Virus record (IMG/VR): IMGVR_UViG_3300035162_001487
Span: 1-32,365 of that record
Origin: a virus
DNA length: 32,365 bases
Strand: one strand, 5' to 3'
In this document: positions 31,965-32,365 of the stretch, piece by piece
Layout: each line of letters begins with the position of its first letter
Position numbering within the stretch: the stretch's first letter is position 1
Made by a program: the position numbers and the translations under genes
Notes under the pieces: generated by a model
Databases searched by the model: none
What the model was told of the DNA's origin: nothing
What the model saw: the letters and a program-made list of their open reading frames with translations, nothing else

Positions 31965-32222
31965 TTAAGATGATATATTCTTTATATCAAAATCTGTAGG
32001 AAAATCTTCTCCATCATCACTAAAGCCTGTAAAATCTCTAAGATCTTCTTCAGGTTCTGCTGACGGTTTCTTTTTTGTGTCTACTGCTGATCCACTAAAT
32101 GGATTAATAATAGTATCACCATAGTCTGATGCTATGAAGTATTGAATGTCTTCATCAGTCATAGCCAAGTATTCATCTATAGAGATGTAGATTACTTTGC
32201 CATTAGGTAACTGATAATTCAT
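31965..32222 (-). CDS. Conserved-looking small acidic protein (85 aa)
   Basis: Compact start MNYQLPNGKVIYISIDEYLA then MTDEDIQYFIASDYGD and NPFSGSAVD; the last 35 residues are acidic and disordered. The first half looks like a small protein that I have the impression occurs widely in crAss-like and marine phages (recall only). Short leader with paired TAAATATTTA sites upstream. Function unknown. Confidence 0.68.
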   Translation of the reverse strand: MNYQLPNGKVIYISIDEYLAMTDEDIQYFIASDYGDTIINPFSGSAVDTKKKPSAEPEEDLRDFTGFSDDGEDFPTDFDIKNISS

Positions 32223-32234
32223 ATACTAAGTACG

Positions 32235-32276
32235 CAATAAATATTTAAAGGTTAACAAGTAAACAATAAATATTTA
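32235..32276. repeat. Paired 13-bp direct repeats upstream of the 85-aa gene
   Basis: CAATAAATATTTA occurs at 32235-32247 and 32264-32276, 29 bp apart, each holding the palindrome TAAATATTTA. They lie 13-54 nt before the gene's ATG, the place for operators of a phage regulator or promoter elements. Confidence 0.6.
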
Positions 32277-32290
32277 GCATTATATAGCTA

Positions 32291-32324
32291 ACAAGGGAAA
32301 AATATTTTCTGATTCTCCCCTTGT
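32291..32324 (-). promoter_or_regulatory. Long RNA hairpin in the minus-strand leader
   Basis: On the minus strand ACAAGGGGAGAA pairs with TTTTTCCCTTGT: 12 bp including two G-U wobbles, closing the A-rich loop TCAGAAAATA. The wobbles make it a better hairpin in minus RNA than in plus RNA. No U-run follows the 3' arm, so it is more likely a leader or RNA-processing structure than a terminator. Confidence 0.5.
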
Positions 32325-32365
32325 CATCTGCTACAAGCATATATTCGACTAAAATATAAAGTCTT

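Noticed and set aside
1-32365. CRISPR array, insertion sequence, integrase or attachment site
   Set aside because: No regularly spaced repeats, transposase motifs or tyrosine/serine recombinase signatures were seen; the tRNA is phage-encoded and no partial tRNA duplicate was noticed.

Overview
The window looks like part of a strictly lytic, low-GC tailed phage that infects a Bacteroidota host. Genes are tightly packed, often with 1-4 nt stop/start overlaps. Start codons are preceded by A-rich sequence rather than a Shine-Dalgarno motif. Arginine is written mostly as AGA, and the phage carries its own tRNA-Arg(UCU). The gene set (giant virion-type proteins on one strand; PolB, primase, DnaB-like helicase, UDG, Sak4-like ATPase, SSB-like protein, PD-(D/E)XK nuclease and SF2 helicase on the other) resembles the replication half of crAss-like phages (Crassvirales) or a related podovirus group. 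That placement is an inference: no capsid, portal, terminase or RNA polymerase gene lies in the window.

Left block (1-7548, + strand): the 3' end of a giant multidomain protein (ASCH/PUA-like segment, SLOG-like nucleotide-binding segment, PIF1/RecD2-type SF1 helicase), a 297-aa unknown, an 1153-aa probable internal virion protein and a 49-aa microprotein. It converges on the right block at a minus-strand rho-independent terminator (about 7547-7581).

Right block (7601-32222, almost all - strand, transcribed right to left). From the right end: two abundant-looking small early proteins with structured leaders and terminators; a helicase/ParB-like/HNH group; a phage ClpS homologue; a putative DNA-binding regulator; tRNA-Arg; about a dozen small early genes including an NlpC/P60-like protein and several microproteins; then UDG, DnaB-like helicase, Sak4-like recombinase, SSB-like protein (terminator), primase, GIY-YIG nuclease, a metallopeptidase/VWA protein with a MoxR-type AAA+ ATPase (terminator), a protein with an SSB-like acidic tail, PD-(D/E)XK exonuclease, family B DNA polymerase and a DUF932-like protein (terminator). 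One small gene (23261-23557) runs against this direction.

Reading of the system: the minus block makes a nearly complete replisome and recombination set, except for a sliding clamp and clamp loader. The polymerase ends in QLQLF, a bacterial beta-clamp binding motif, so it probably borrows the host clamp. The phage ClpS homologue suggests similar borrowing of the host Clp protease.
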